From the NCBI GenBank assembly GCA_903862715.1, contig CAIOYY010000023.1:1-37739 (forward strand): a stretch of 37,739 nt of DNA. The letters are read 5' to 3'. This document shows positions 1 to 8,560 of the stretch, one piece after another. The DNA comes from an uncultured Alphaproteobacteria bacterium (GTDB lineage: Bacteria > Pseudomonadota > Alphaproteobacteria > Micropepsales > Micropepsaceae). The translations under genes were made by a program, and so were the position numbers. The notes under the pieces were generated by a model. That model had not been told where the DNA came from. It made no database searches and was given only the letters and a program-made list of their open reading frames with translations. How positions within the stretch are numbered: position 1 is the first letter of the stretch; every line of letters begins with the position of its first letter.

Positions 1-66
1 CGCGAAAGGATCAAACGACAGACCATCGAACATCGACGCTTGCAGCACCGCAAGCTCGCCGCCTAA
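1..66 (+). mobile_element. C-terminal end of an IS3-family transposase (OrfB), cut by window edge
   Basis: Frame 1 reads through a basic tail, RERIKRQTIEHRRLQHRKLA, and stops at 64-66. This resembles the last residues of IS3-family integrase-type transposases, in which an R-E-R-I-K-R-x-T-I-E stretch follows the catalytic core. Only about 21 codons are in the window, so the catalytic DDE residues are not visible. The family call rests on this tail and on the break it makes in pelF just downstream. I could not look it up. Confidence 0.6.
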
Positions 67-141
67 CATCAAACCCCAGACGAGGCCGACCCTCCGCTAA
101 TCTAAGCTCGGGTCTGCGCCAAATGTTCTGACGACGGACAC
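67..141 (+). mobile_element. Probable right end of the IS element (non-coding terminal segment)
   Basis: These bases follow the transposase stop and precede the first codon that resembles PelF. Every frame has a stop between about 64 and 132, so this is not pelF coding sequence. The last bases, around 121-142, read AAATGTTCTGACGACGGACA and then CA. On the other strand this starts TGTCCGTCGTCAGAAC, a plausible terminal inverted repeat. The exact end could be 140 or 142. The left end and the target duplication lie outside the window. Confidence 0.45.
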
Positions 142-1008
142 AACATTGGCGTCGCGCTCGACGAAAAGCAGCGCACCCTGAAAGACCTCTGGACGGATTG
201 TTTTACCGCCTATGCGCGCGCCACCTATGCGGCGTCCGAACGGGTAATCACGCTGTTCAAGGGCAATCAGGAAATGCAGATCCGCGACGGCGCACCGCCC
301 GCGAAGTGCATGGTCATTCCCAACGGTGTCGATTGCGATGCGTATGGTCGCCTCTCACGCCCTGGAAACAACCGTCCCCCCACCGTCGCGCTGATCGGGC
401 GCGTGGTGCCGATCAAGGACATCAAGACCTACCTGCACGCCATCGCGCTTCTGAAAAACCGTATTCCCGGACTGGAAGCGCTGGTGCTTGGCCCCACCGA
501 TGAAGACCCGGCGTATTACGCCGAATGCCTGAAGCTTGCGCAGGAACTTGGGCTCGGAAAAACGCTGCTGTTTACCGGTCGGGTATCGCTGGCGGAATAC
601 TTGCCACAAATTCATCTCAATGTGCTGACGAGTCTTTCCGAAGCCCAGCCGCTGGTCATCCTCGAAGCAGGTGCAGCCGGCGTTCCTACCGTCTCCAGCG
701 ACGTTGGCGCTTGCCGTGAAATGATTTTCGGCTCGGTGGATGAAAGACCGAATCTGGGCGTGGGCGGTGCGATTTCCCCTATTGGCGATGCCGCCGCGAC
801 GGCGGAAGCCATCTACGAATTTCTGACGAAGCGCGATCATCTGCAGCGCGCCGCGCAGGTCATTCGTGCCCGCGCTTTTCGTTACTACAGCAAGTCACGG
901 ATGGATGCCTCCTATCGCCACGTCTATGGCGCGTTACTGTCGCTGGGTAGCGTCGGTCAGACGGCACGGCCCGTTGCCATTTCCGGGACAACAAAATGGC
1001 GGGCATAG
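142..1008 (+). pseudogene. pelF: PelF-type family 4 glycosyltransferase, 5' end lost to an IS insertion
   Basis: PelF is the cytoplasmic glycosyltransferase that polymerises the Pel exopolysaccharide. The protein is recognisable from about base 148, in a segment corresponding to the middle of intact PelF (about 500 residues). It then runs through VITLFKGNQ, the CMVIPNGVD motif, the linker ALIGRVVPIKDIKTY and the GT-B C-terminal domain with LTSLSEAQPLVILEA, where the E-x7-E-type nucleotide-sugar site lies. The N-terminal Rossmann domain is missing. The first in-frame ATG is at 274 (244 residues). It overlaps pelG by 13 bases, as in a pel operon. Without the N-terminal domain the product is probably inactive. 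The rest of pelF may lie beyond the insertion. Confidence 0.75.
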
Positions 1009-2381
1009 GATTCGAACTGCAGAAACTGGTTCGCCGCGACGACCTCCTTGGCCCGGCGAGGGGTTATCTCTACGCCGCGACGATTGTTGCTGGCCCCTGG
1101 ATTCTGACCGTATTGGCTATCGCCATTATCAGTTTCTGGTCGCCTTACACGACGCCGTTCGGCGATCTGCCGTTGTTCCGGACTATCACGCTATATAATT
1201 TCGCCATCTCGCTGGTCCTCAGCGCACCCATTGCGATGATTACGACGCGTTTTCTGGCCGATCGAATTTACGACGGCAATGAAAAGGAAAGCACGGGCGC
1301 GCTCGCCGCGAGCATATTGGTGACCCTTGTGGTTCAAGCGCCAGTTCCCTTTCTGATCTATTTCGTTACGGCCGACATTTCGACGGGTCTCGCATTGCTG
1401 GCGAGCGCCAATTACTTTGTCGTCGCTGCCCTTTGGGTCGCGGTGGTGTTCCTTTCCACACTGAAGGATTATCTGCCGGTGATCCTCAGCTTCATCATCG
1501 GTTTGGCACTCTCTGCTTTTTGCGCGATCTGGCTGCGGGACTTCGGGGCGGAGGGCTATGTGACCGGCTTCACCGTTGGCCTCGCGCTCACATTGTTCAT
1601 GATCCTCGGGCGGACACTGGGCGAATTTCGCGCGCCCCTCGCATGGCCGCGCCATTTCTTCACGTATTTTATGGATTACTGGCAGCTGGCGCTCGCAGCC
1701 TTCGCCTACAATATGGCGATCTGGATCGACAAATGGATTTTCTGGCTTACGCCTTCGCTCGCCATGCGCATCTCAGGGATTCCTACCTATCCCGCTTATG
1801 ACGGCGCTATGTTCTATGCGCATCTCACGCTGGCGCCAGGCCTCGCCGTGTTCTTCGCCTTGATCGAAACGGGGTTTTATACCCGCTACCGGCGTTACTA
1901 TTGGTTCGTGCAGAACCATGGCACGCTCGCCGAGATCGAAATCGCGCAGAAAGAGCTCGAAACCACTACCGTCAGGGGCGTGAGAACGCTGCTCGCGCTG
2001 CACTTGGCCATCGCCGTTGCGACATTGCTTCTCGCGCCGAGCATCGCCGATCTTCTTTCGCTGATGCCGACACAGATCGGAATTTTCCGCTTCGCCGTCG
2101 TCGGCACCGCAGCGCACGCCTTCTTCCTCTATGCCCTCATCCTCCTCGCTTATTTCGACCTTCGTCGCCGGGTGCTGTTCCTGTCCTGTCTGTTTCTGGT
2201 TCTGAACACGGCCTTCACCCTAGGAAGTCAATATTTCGGCTACACCTACTTCGGTGCGGGATACTTCCTCGCAGCGCTGATCTCGGCGGCCACCGCCTTC
2301 GCGACGGCGCAGCGCGAATTTGGGCGGCTGCGCTACCTGACCTTCATCGGGAATAACCCGGCAACGGGTCGCGCGCTTTAG
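996..2381 (+). CDS. pelG: PelG, Pel exopolysaccharide inner-membrane protein
   Basis: This 461-residue polytopic membrane protein is close to the usual PelG length (about 455). It opens with MAGIGFELQKLVRRDDLLG, the typical PelG start, and carries about twelve hydrophobic segments, with the family's WIDKWIFWLTP stretch near the middle. PelG belongs to the MATE/MOP flippase-like superfamily and works with PelD, PelE and PelF in synthesis and translocation of Pel. The ATG lies inside the end of pelF, so the two are translationally coupled. Since pelF is broken, PelG may be a relic of a formerly complete pel operon, although its own frame is intact. No other pel gene is in the window. Confidence 0.9.
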   Translation: MAGIGFELQKLVRRDDLLGPARGYLYAATIVAGPWILTVLAIAIISFWSPYTTPFGDLPLFRTITLYNFAISLVLSAPIAMITTRFLADRIYDGNEKESTGALAASILVTLVVQAPVPFLIYFVTADISTGLALLASANYFVVAALWVAVVFLSTLKDYLPVILSFIIGLALSAFCAIWLRDFGAEGYVTGFTVGLALTLFMILGRTLGEFRAPLAWPRHFFTYFMDYWQLALAAFAYNMAIWIDKWIFWLTPSLAMRISGIPTYPAYDGAMFYAHLTLAPGLAVFFALIETGFYTRYRRYYWFVQNHGTLAEIEIAQKELETTTVRGVRTLLALHLAIAVATLLLAPSIADLLSLMPTQIGIFRFAVVGTAAHAFFLYALILLAYFDLRRRVLFLSCLFLVLNTAFTLGSQYFGYTYFGAGYFLAALISAATAFATAQREFGRLRYLTFIGNNPATGRAL

Positions 2382-2534
2382 GTGCAAACTGCCTCGCGCT
2401 TAAGCGCGGAGAGCAGACGCGCGCGAACGCCGCAGCCTCGCGCGCCGTTCCCGTGCGCGCTGGGATAAAATTTTTCTTGCAACCTGGACGTTGTAGCCCA
2501 ATTGTTTTCGCGACGTTCAGAGGGGAGCGCTTCC

Positions 2535-3626
2535 ATGCGCAAGAGCACAATCTTCGCCGCTGCGATCGCAGCTATGGTAACCGCATGCGGGCAGCCTACG
2601 GAAACACCCGCTGCGGGGGATGCCGGCGCCGGCGCCGCCAACACGCCCGCGCCCACCCTCTTCCAGTGGGAGAGCTACATGGACCCGCCCTTCCTCGCCG
2701 AGTACCAGGCCGAATATGACGAGACACCGCAGGTCTCGATCTTTGCCGACGAGGACGAAGCCTTTGCCAGAATGCGCGCCGGGTATGTGCCCGATGTCAT
2801 GGGTCCCTGCTACTATGAGTTTCCGCGCTGGCAGGAGGCGGGCCTGCTGCGTCCTATCGATGTGACGAAACTCGCCAATTGGGAAAAAATTCCGGAGTCG
2901 CTGCGTACACTCCCCGGACTTGAAGCCGGTCCCAATCAGGTATGGTTCGTGCCGCATTACTGGGGCAATACGTCGATCACCTATCGCACCGACCTCGCGC
3001 CGGAATATGTCGGCAACGAAAGCTGGGACATCCTGTTCGATCCGAAATATCGCGGGCGCGTCGCGGTTCTCGAAGGCGTCGACGACACGATTCCCTTCAT
3101 CGCCAGCATGATCGGCATCGACGCCTACAGCATGACTCCCGAACAGTGGGAACTCGTGCAGGCGAAATTGCGCGAATTGATACCGCAACTCCGCTTCGTC
3201 TCCAGCGATGAAACCTCGCTCGCGCAAGGCCTCGCCTCCGGTGAAATCGTTGCCGCGATGAGCTGGCGTGTGACCTTCTCTGCGCTGAAGGCAGAAGGGC
3301 TTCCGGTTGCTTACATGGAACCGCCCGGCGGCATTTTTACCTATGTGTGCGGGCTTGTCGTCCATGCCGATACGCCGGACTACGACAAAGCGCTGGCGCT
3401 CGTCGACAGCTCGATTTCTGACGAAGCTGCGGTTTATACGATCGAGGATATCGGCGACGGCCCTGCTAACACCGTGGCGCTGTCCGCCGTTCCGGATGAG
3501 GTTTTTCAGGACCTCGGTGTTCCGCGGGATGTGGACGCGTTTCTCGCGACGGGCATTTTTCAGCGACGTCTCGTGAACAAGGACGGCATCGTCAATACGT
3601 GGACAGAGATTCAGGCGGGACTCTAA
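2535..3626 (+). CDS. PotD/PotF-like polyamine-type ABC transporter substrate-binding lipoprotein
   Basis: This 363-residue protein is the periplasmic solute receptor of a spermidine/putrescine-type ABC transporter. The ATG at 2535 is preceded by AGGGGAG at 2521-2527. The signal peptide ends in a lipobox, V-T-A-C, with Cys18 as the predicted lipidated residue, followed by an Ala/Pro-rich linker. The fold follows PotD: LFQWESYMDPPFL at the start, then DVMGPCYYEFPRW and WFVPHYWGNTSITYRTD at the hinge and ligand site. Its permeases and ATPase are not adjacent but lie at 10239-13076, about 6.6 kb away on the same strand. The intervening genes include speD and speE, so a polyamine or related amine is the likely ligand. 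Specificity cannot be read from sequence alone. Confidence 0.82.
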   Translation: MRKSTIFAAAIAAMVTACGQPTETPAAGDAGAGAANTPAPTLFQWESYMDPPFLAEYQAEYDETPQVSIFADEDEAFARMRAGYVPDVMGPCYYEFPRWQEAGLLRPIDVTKLANWEKIPESLRTLPGLEAGPNQVWFVPHYWGNTSITYRTDLAPEYVGNESWDILFDPKYRGRVAVLEGVDDTIPFIASMIGIDAYSMTPEQWELVQAKLRELIPQLRFVSSDETSLAQGLASGEIVAAMSWRVTFSALKAEGLPVAYMEPPGGIFTYVCGLVVHADTPDYDKALALVDSSISDEAAVYTIEDIGDGPANTVALSAVPDEVFQDLGVPRDVDAFLATGIFQRRLVNKDGIVNTWTEIQAGL

Positions 3627-3637
3627 CTTCGTCGATC

Positions 3638-4705
3638 TCAGGCGATCCTGAGAAATGGCAAGGGCGAAACGCGGGCGCGCACCGGCGTGCCATCTGCCTG
3701 TTCGACGCAAGGGATTAGGAGTTCGTTTCCGGGCACGCTGCTTGCCGCCTCCAATTGCACCAACGCCACCACTCGGCGCAGCGTCGGCGAATAGGCGGAG
3801 CGTAGGATGCGCCCCACTTTCCGTCCGTCCCGATAGAGCGATGCGGACGGAGCGGCGGGAGCGCCGTTCCATTCCACGCCCATGAGCAGCGGTTGATCGG
3901 CGCCCGCGTCCTGCAGACCCAGCGAGGCCCCGGAAGGCGTCGTCGCGCGTGCATCACGCGCCGGAACAAAATCGAGCCCCGGCAGCGGGACACCGGCTTC
4001 GATATAAAGCTGCTCCAGCGCGTCCTGCCCGATCAATGTCAGACCATAGCGCGCCCCCGCGGCCATAATGCGGTCAAAGACATACAGGCTGTCATCGGCG
4101 GCGCAGCTCAATTCGAAGCCGCCGTGACTTGCGCGCCGCGATACAATGAGCGGCACGCCGCGCCATTCATACAGGCCATGATTCTGCGGCGCGAGTTTCG
4201 CCGCCTCGCCAAGCCCCGCCGAATCTAGAAGCGCGGACGCAAGCGAACCTACCAGCAGCAATACGCCTTTCTCGCCGCGCTCATCTCGAACCACCGCCCT
4301 GAAACGTGGCGCCACCCTATCGAACCATGCGAAATCGATATCGGCGCTTTCGAGTACAAAAATTTCTTCGCCGTAGCGGGCCACGGTGCCGAAACCGCGA
4401 ATTCCTCCACCATCACTTTTCCAGTGCACGTCGCGTGCGGCGCCCGCTGCCAGAAAACCGAGATCCGTCTTGCAGGCGGAAGACAGCAGCCGGGACGCCC
4501 CCGCGCCATGCACGCGCAAACGGCCAAACCCGCTGAAATCCGCCAGCGCCACAGAATAGCGCGCCGCGATGGCCTCGCGTTCGAAATTCCCGAAATGCCT
4601 CGGCAGAGTGAAGCCGCCGCGTTCAACCCAAACGTTTTGAACATTGCGTTCCGCTGTTCTGGGATGAAAGGGCGTGGCGTAGACACCGGCGTAGAAGGCG
4701 CTCAC
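3638..4705 (-). CDS. GcvT-like (aminomethyltransferase-fold) protein lacking the folate Asp
   Basis: This 355-residue protein matches the whole T-protein fold. VALADFSGFGRLRVHGAGA (52-70) corresponds to the GLFDVSHMGQ region, GGFELSC follows in the middle, IEAGVPLPGLDFVP precedes the C-terminal barrel, and VGRILRSAYSPTLRRVVAL is the C-terminal signature. The start is the GTG at 4705, which overlaps the TGA of the upstream gene in the four bases GTGA. Classical T-proteins have G-G-x-I-D-D-L, whose Asp acts with the folate amine. Here residues 99-107 read GGGIRGFGT, so Arg103-Gly104 replace the acidic pair. It also lacks the YgfZ Cys motif. It may be a divergent demethylase or a partner subunit of the two FAD enzymes coded just upstream. 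The substrate is unknown. Confidence 0.75.
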   Translation of the reverse strand: MSAFYAGVYATPFHPRTAERNVQNVWVERGGFTLPRHFGNFEREAIAARYSVALADFSGFGRLRVHGAGASRLLSSACKTDLGFLAAGAARDVHWKSDGGGIRGFGTVARYGEEIFVLESADIDFAWFDRVAPRFRAVVRDERGEKGVLLLVGSLASALLDSAGLGEAAKLAPQNHGLYEWRGVPLIVSRRASHGGFELSCAADDSLYVFDRIMAAGARYGLTLIGQDALEQLYIEAGVPLPGLDFVPARDARATTPSGASLGLQDAGADQPLLMGVEWNGAPAAPSASLYRDGRKVGRILRSAYSPTLRRVVALVQLEAASSVPGNELLIPCVEQADGTPVRARVSPLPFLRIA

Positions 4706-6279
4706 GACAGGGTCCTCCCCGCATCGCGCGTTTCGGCCAGCGCGATCATGGCGGCGATCCTTCCGCTGCGCCCCGAAATGGCGTCGGCAGGTTCCGCATC
4801 CGCGCCGCAAAGGTAAAAACCTTCGACCGGCGTACGGATACGTGTCTCATAAGGCTGCAACAGACGTTCGAGCAGATTGCTGCGGCCATGCGCAGCGCCA
4901 TAACGGACGCGAAAATCTTCCGGCGTCAGAACCGCACTGGCAACAATGCGATCGGAAAGACCCGGTGCATAGACTTCCAGCATGCTCAGCACACGCTTCT
5001 GCAGTACATCCCGATTGGCTGTCCAGCCTGCCTGCGGATGAGCCGGAAGATAGGGAATGCGCAGCGACAATACATGGAGACCGCTCTGCGAAAGCGAAGG
5101 ATCGGCGATGGTTGGGATTGTTGCTTCCACCACTAGATTCTCGGGCAGGATGCCGAGCAGCGACGCACTCTTCGCTTCGGAAACGCTTTCGGGCCGCTCG
5201 GCGACGACAAGCCTGCCGCGCAGCGCATGGCGCGAGAGACCGGCGAAAGGTGGCAACCCGTTCAGCGCCACGAGAACCTTGGCTGAAGCCACGCGCGCGG
5301 GCATGTCGGGGCTTGCCAATGTGCCAAAGGGTTGGGCGTCGGCGGGAAGCAGGCTGCCGAAGGTCTGGCTCGCGCTGAGGCTTGAAAGCACGATGGGTGC
5401 GTTGATCGTCATGCCGTTATCAAGCGTCACGCCGGCGGCTTTGCCCTTGGTCAGCACAATGCCGACGACATGGGACATCGGGCGCAATGTCGCCCCTTCC
5501 TCGCGCGCGACTGTGGCGAGTGCCTTCGCCAGCGCTCCTGGCCCGCCCTCGACCTGTCCAGCCGCGCCTTGTGTGCCATCGCACTCCTGCGCCGCGCGCC
5601 AGACCAGCATCAAAGCCGATGAGGATTCCTCGGGACCGACTCCATCGATGGTCGCGTCGAAAGCCAGCGCGGTTTTCAATGCGTCGGTGTCGAACCAGCG
5701 TTCGAGATAGGCATCGGCTGAGCTGTGCGCCGCCCTGTCGAGCCGTTCGGTGTCTGCGGAAGAAAGCGCAAATTCCTGAGAGATAGAGGCAACCGAACCA
5801 CCGGGATTGCGCCGCGCCATCCACGCGTTCGGCGGTGCCCAGAGCGGGCGCATGCGCCGCGCAAAGGCAAAGAGTTCCCGGCGAAAGTGTATATAGGCGC
5901 GCGCATCCGCTACGCTCTCCTTGCGGATGGCGCTACGCGCTGCAAAGAATTCGTGCGAAAGCTCAAGGTGACGACCGCTCGGATGAAGCGCAACCAACGG
6001 CATAGCGCGTTCCACATAGCGAAGACCGCGCTGATAGAGTTTGAAGTCGCGGATGACCTGCGGATCGAGCGCATAGACGATTTCTGCCGCAACCGGCGCG
6101 GAAACGCCTTCGATTAGGACGTTGGTTTCGGCGCGACCGCCAAATGTTTCGCGCGCTTCGAGCAGCAGCACGCGCTTGCGCCACCGGGCAAGATAAGCGG
6201 CCGCTATGAGCCCGCCAATGCCGCCACCGATGACGATGGCGTCCCAGCCTTCGTGCTCGACCGGTACGGCAGCGTTCAT
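4702..6279 (-). CDS. FAD-dependent oxidoreductase of the CrtI/phytoene desaturase-like family (COG1233)
   Basis: This 525-residue flavoprotein has an N-terminal dinucleotide-binding site, DAIVIGGGIGGLIAAAYL, with GGGIGG at 18-23. The acidic ribose ligand in LLLEARETFGGRAE and the C-terminal FAD motif GFYLCGADAEPADAISGRSG complete the fold. CrtI-like enzymes oxidise C-C or C-N bonds. No phytoene synthase or other carotenoid gene is nearby, so a carotenoid role is not supported. The gene overlaps its upstream neighbour by ATGA (6276-6279) and its downstream GcvT-like neighbour by GTGA (4702-4705), which implies coordinated synthesis. A pairing with a T-protein-like partner recalls dimethylglycine and sarcosine oxidases, which join amine-oxidising flavin and GcvT domains, although their flavin domains belong to another family. 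Amine substrate is an inference. Confidence 0.8.
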   Translation of the reverse strand: MNAAVPVEHEGWDAIVIGGGIGGLIAAAYLARWRKRVLLLEARETFGGRAETNVLIEGVSAPVAAEIVYALDPQVIRDFKLYQRGLRYVERAMPLVALHPSGRHLELSHEFFAARSAIRKESVADARAYIHFRRELFAFARRMRPLWAPPNAWMARRNPGGSVASISQEFALSSADTERLDRAAHSSADAYLERWFDTDALKTALAFDATIDGVGPEESSSALMLVWRAAQECDGTQGAAGQVEGGPGALAKALATVAREEGATLRPMSHVVGIVLTKGKAAGVTLDNGMTINAPIVLSSLSASQTFGSLLPADAQPFGTLASPDMPARVASAKVLVALNGLPPFAGLSRHALRGRLVVAERPESVSEAKSASLLGILPENLVVEATIPTIADPSLSQSGLHVLSLRIPYLPAHPQAGWTANRDVLQKRVLSMLEVYAPGLSDRIVASAVLTPEDFRVRYGAAHGRSNLLERLLQPYETRIRTPVEGFYLCGADAEPADAISGRSGRIAAMIALAETRDAGRTLS

Positions 6280-7793
6280 CTTGCCCTCCGGATTTTCAGA
6301 TCGGCAAGAAGGCGCGTCGCGGCATGTGCGCCTGCGGTACCCAGAAGAAACGGAGACGGCGCGGCAGACGGGCCACCCAGATAGACACCGCGTAACGGCG
6401 TGCGCCCGTCCCGCCAGTCCGGGAAGGGCCGAAAGCCCAGCGCCTGATCGGAGGAGAGATCGCCGCCGTCGAAATCGCCTTCCGTCAGGCCAAGCTCGGT
6501 TTCGATCTCCCTCGGCGTAATGATCGCAGCGGCCAGCATCCGGCCGGAGACACCCGGCGCGGCGCGTTCGGCGGCGGCAACGGCGATCTTCGCCAGACTG
6601 GTGCGCTTCTCTTTATTCCAATCGCCATCGACGAGCGTTGACGGAACGCCGCTGATCGTCGCGGTCATCACCGCTTTGCCGATCGGCGCCAGCATGGGGT
6701 CGAGGAGCGACGGAACCCGCAAGGTTACAGGAAGAACGTCGGGCAGAAGGCCGGCGCGCCAGCTGTCATGGCTGCGCGAAAGCGCATCCAGCGACGTCAC
6801 CATATGTACGGAACCCAACGCCGCTTCGGGAGCGGCCCCGGCGAAGACAAATTCCGGCGGCGCGTCGAGCGCAAAGAGGACGCGCGCGCGCCCGCCCGCC
6901 ATGCGAAATTGGGTTACGCGCCGCTGCACCGCCTCAGGCAGATCGCTCCAGGCGATAAGCCCCAGAAAAGTGCGCTTGAGATCGAGCGTCGAAAGAACGG
7001 TGCGGCTCTGGATTTCCTCGCCGCCGGTAAGAACAAGTCCTGTCACCTTTCCGTGGTCGATCCGGATCGAGGCGATGTCGGCGCCGAGACGGACGACCGC
7101 GCCTGCCGAGCGCGCCGCATGAAGCAGCGCCTGAGCGAGCGTGCCCAGCCCCCCGCGCGGCAGGCCGGAGCCTTCATGCCCTTTGAGGACATGCAGCGCG
7201 GTGCCCATCAGATAGGGCGACGCGGCGGTGCCGGACAGGACATGCGCCGCGAGATGAAGCTTGAACGCCGAATCGGAGAGGCGCTCGGCGAGGGCGTCGG
7301 CAAGCGGCTTGCCGCTCCATTCCTCTCCCGGCCAAGGCAGGCGCTGAAGTTTTGGTCGCAGGAACGAACGCGGCTGATCTGGCGCTAATTCCCGGACACG
7401 GGAGGCCATCGCCTTATGGGCACCATCGATGTCGCGTTGCAGCCCGACAAGCGCCTGGCCCACGGGACCCGCGGCGCGTGCCCTCCGCGCGAGGTCGGCG
7501 TAAAGCACCGTCGTCCCGGCATCTGAGAGGCAGGCCGAGGCGGGAGCCGGCATAAGGATCGCGCCATGACGCGGGGGATCGAGCTGGGAGAAAATATCCT
7601 GCGGGATAGCGGGAAGCTCGTCGGCATAGGGAGAGGCCCGGAAACCGGGATGGAACTCGCGGCTGATCGCCCGGCCGCCGGCAAATTCATGGCGCTCGAG
7701 CACAAGCACTTTCAGCCCCGCCGAAGCGAGCCGATGTGCCGCGATGAGACCATCTGGCCCCGCGCCGATCACTGCAGCGTCGTAACGTTCCAT
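6276..7793 (-). CDS. FAD-dependent oxidoreductase, PYROXD2/CrtI-like (COG1233), first gene of the operon
   Basis: This 505-residue protein is a paralogue-like companion of the next gene. The FAD site YDAAVIGAGPDGLIAAHRL is at the N-terminus (GAGPDG at 10-15), then VLVLERHEFAGGRAISREFH, a motif shared with PYROXD2-type proteins. The C-terminus reads GVYLGGPSAAPSPFLLGTAG, where many relatives have a G-x-x-x-H-P-G-G-G segment, so the substrate/FAD end has diverged. The ATG at 7793 is chosen because GGGAG lies 7 bases upstream; upstream in-frame codons are less well placed. It starts a three-gene unit with four-base overlaps. speD, on the same strand upstream, is separated by an intrinsic terminator at 7946-7981, so this operon should have its own promoter, which I could not identify. 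Confidence 0.8.
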   Translation of the reverse strand: MERYDAAVIGAGPDGLIAAHRLASAGLKVLVLERHEFAGGRAISREFHPGFRASPYADELPAIPQDIFSQLDPPRHGAILMPAPASACLSDAGTTVLYADLARRARAAGPVGQALVGLQRDIDGAHKAMASRVRELAPDQPRSFLRPKLQRLPWPGEEWSGKPLADALAERLSDSAFKLHLAAHVLSGTAASPYLMGTALHVLKGHEGSGLPRGGLGTLAQALLHAARSAGAVVRLGADIASIRIDHGKVTGLVLTGGEEIQSRTVLSTLDLKRTFLGLIAWSDLPEAVQRRVTQFRMAGGRARVLFALDAPPEFVFAGAAPEAALGSVHMVTSLDALSRSHDSWRAGLLPDVLPVTLRVPSLLDPMLAPIGKAVMTATISGVPSTLVDGDWNKEKRTSLAKIAVAAAERAAPGVSGRMLAAAIITPREIETELGLTEGDFDGGDLSSDQALGFRPFPDWRDGRTPLRGVYLGGPSAAPSPFLLGTAGAHAATRLLADLKIRRAR

Positions 7794-7945
7794 TTTGGCA
7801 CTCCCGCCGCAGGAGGGGCATACCTCCCGCCGTGGTTCATGCCTAGAGGAGTGCAAGGACGGTACCGCTCAGGCGGCAAAAGGAGCCGCGCGGCAAAACA
7901 ATCCGGAGGAGAAAGAGGCGGAGCCGGGAGCCCCGGGGTCTCGAA

Positions 7946-7981
7946 TCAAAAACGGGAACGGATTGCTCCATTCCCGTTTCA
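7946..7981 (-). terminator. Intrinsic terminator after speD
   Basis: Read on the minus strand, AAACGGGAA pairs with TTCCCGTTT (plus strand 7971-7979 with 7950-7958) around a 12-base loop, followed by a T5 run (A at 7948-7952 on plus). It lies about 30 bases past the speD stop and separates speD from the FAD oxidoreductase operon. Confidence 0.8.
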
Positions 7982-8011
7982 GATGTATGCGATTTTGACT
8001 TACAGCTCTTT

Positions 8012-8491
8012 TCAGAGAACGCCGCGTTTATGTTCACCTAATACGACGCGCTTTGGGTCGAACGCACGTTTCAATACAGACAAAGCCCTGCGGGGTTCGG
8101 CATCGCCACACATGAAAATGTCGAAAGCGGCGTAACCGCGTTCCGGCCATGTATGAACGCTGATATGGCTCTCTGCTAACACCGCCACACCAGAAATGCC
8201 CCCACCGGGCTCAAACACATGCAGATGAATATGCAGCAAGGTCGCACCCGCGGCCTCCACTGCATCGAGCAGAGCCTGCTCAATACGATCCTTGTCGTTG
8301 AGGCCTTCGGCCTCCCAAAGATCAATGATCAAGTGACTGCCCGCAAAGGTCACTCCATTACGCGTAATGAAGTGGTCCTTACGATCCTCATCCCCTTCGG
8401 GAATAGGAACCGGGACGGTCCTCAACGGAGCGCGGGTTTCATAAGCCCTCGCGCCATTGATCGCCGCCATTCCGTGTTCGAGTCGAGCCAT
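8012..8491 (-). CDS. speD: S-adenosylmethionine decarboxylase proenzyme (class 1B)
   Basis: SpeD makes decarboxylated AdoMet, the aminopropyl donor for spermidine synthase. From the ATG at 8491 the protein is 159 residues. The self-cleavage site is Glu107-Ser108 in LAESHISVHTWPERGY, where Ser108 becomes the pyruvoyl cofactor. His113 and Cys128 (FMCGD) match the class 1B catalytic residues. The sequence reads on toward the 5' side without a stop, but a GTAGGTGCCAGG stretch directly before 8491 and the family length favour this start. It is transcribed away from speE, and its own 135-base leader contains a terminator-like hairpin. That points to attenuation by a product or substrate of the pathway. 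Confidence 0.93.
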   Translation of the reverse strand: MARLEHGMAAINGARAYETRAPLRTVPVPIPEGDEDRKDHFITRNGVTFAGSHLIIDLWEAEGLNDKDRIEQALLDAVEAAGATLLHIHLHVFEPGGGISGVAVLAESHISVHTWPERGYAAFDIFMCGDAEPRRALSVLKRAFDPKRVVLGEHKRGVL

Positions 8492-8560
8492 CCTGGCACC
8501 TACCCTTCCAAAGGCGTTGACACCTAAGCACGCCAAAAATCTCTGACGCACCGTCCCAAG

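Noticed and set aside
2392-2412. GCGCTTAAGCGC palindrome after pelG as a terminator.
   Set aside because: The palindrome leaves no loop of workable size and no T run follows.
3637-3652. Palindrome CTCAGG-CGAT-CCTGAG between the convergent PotD-like and GcvT-like genes as a bidirectional terminator.
   Set aside because: The six-base stem overlaps the end of the GcvT-like frame and has no T run on either side, so support is too weak for a feature.
2517-3872. A long (451-codon) minus-strand open frame opposite the PotD-like gene.
   Set aside because: It is antisense to a well-supported lipoprotein gene and its sequence is rich in Arg, His and Gly without any recognisable motif. High GC content produces such frames.
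4702-7793. The two FAD enzymes as a carotenoid desaturase pair.
   Set aside because: No phytoene synthase, cyclase or other carotenoid gene is in the window, and the operon partner is a GcvT-like protein.
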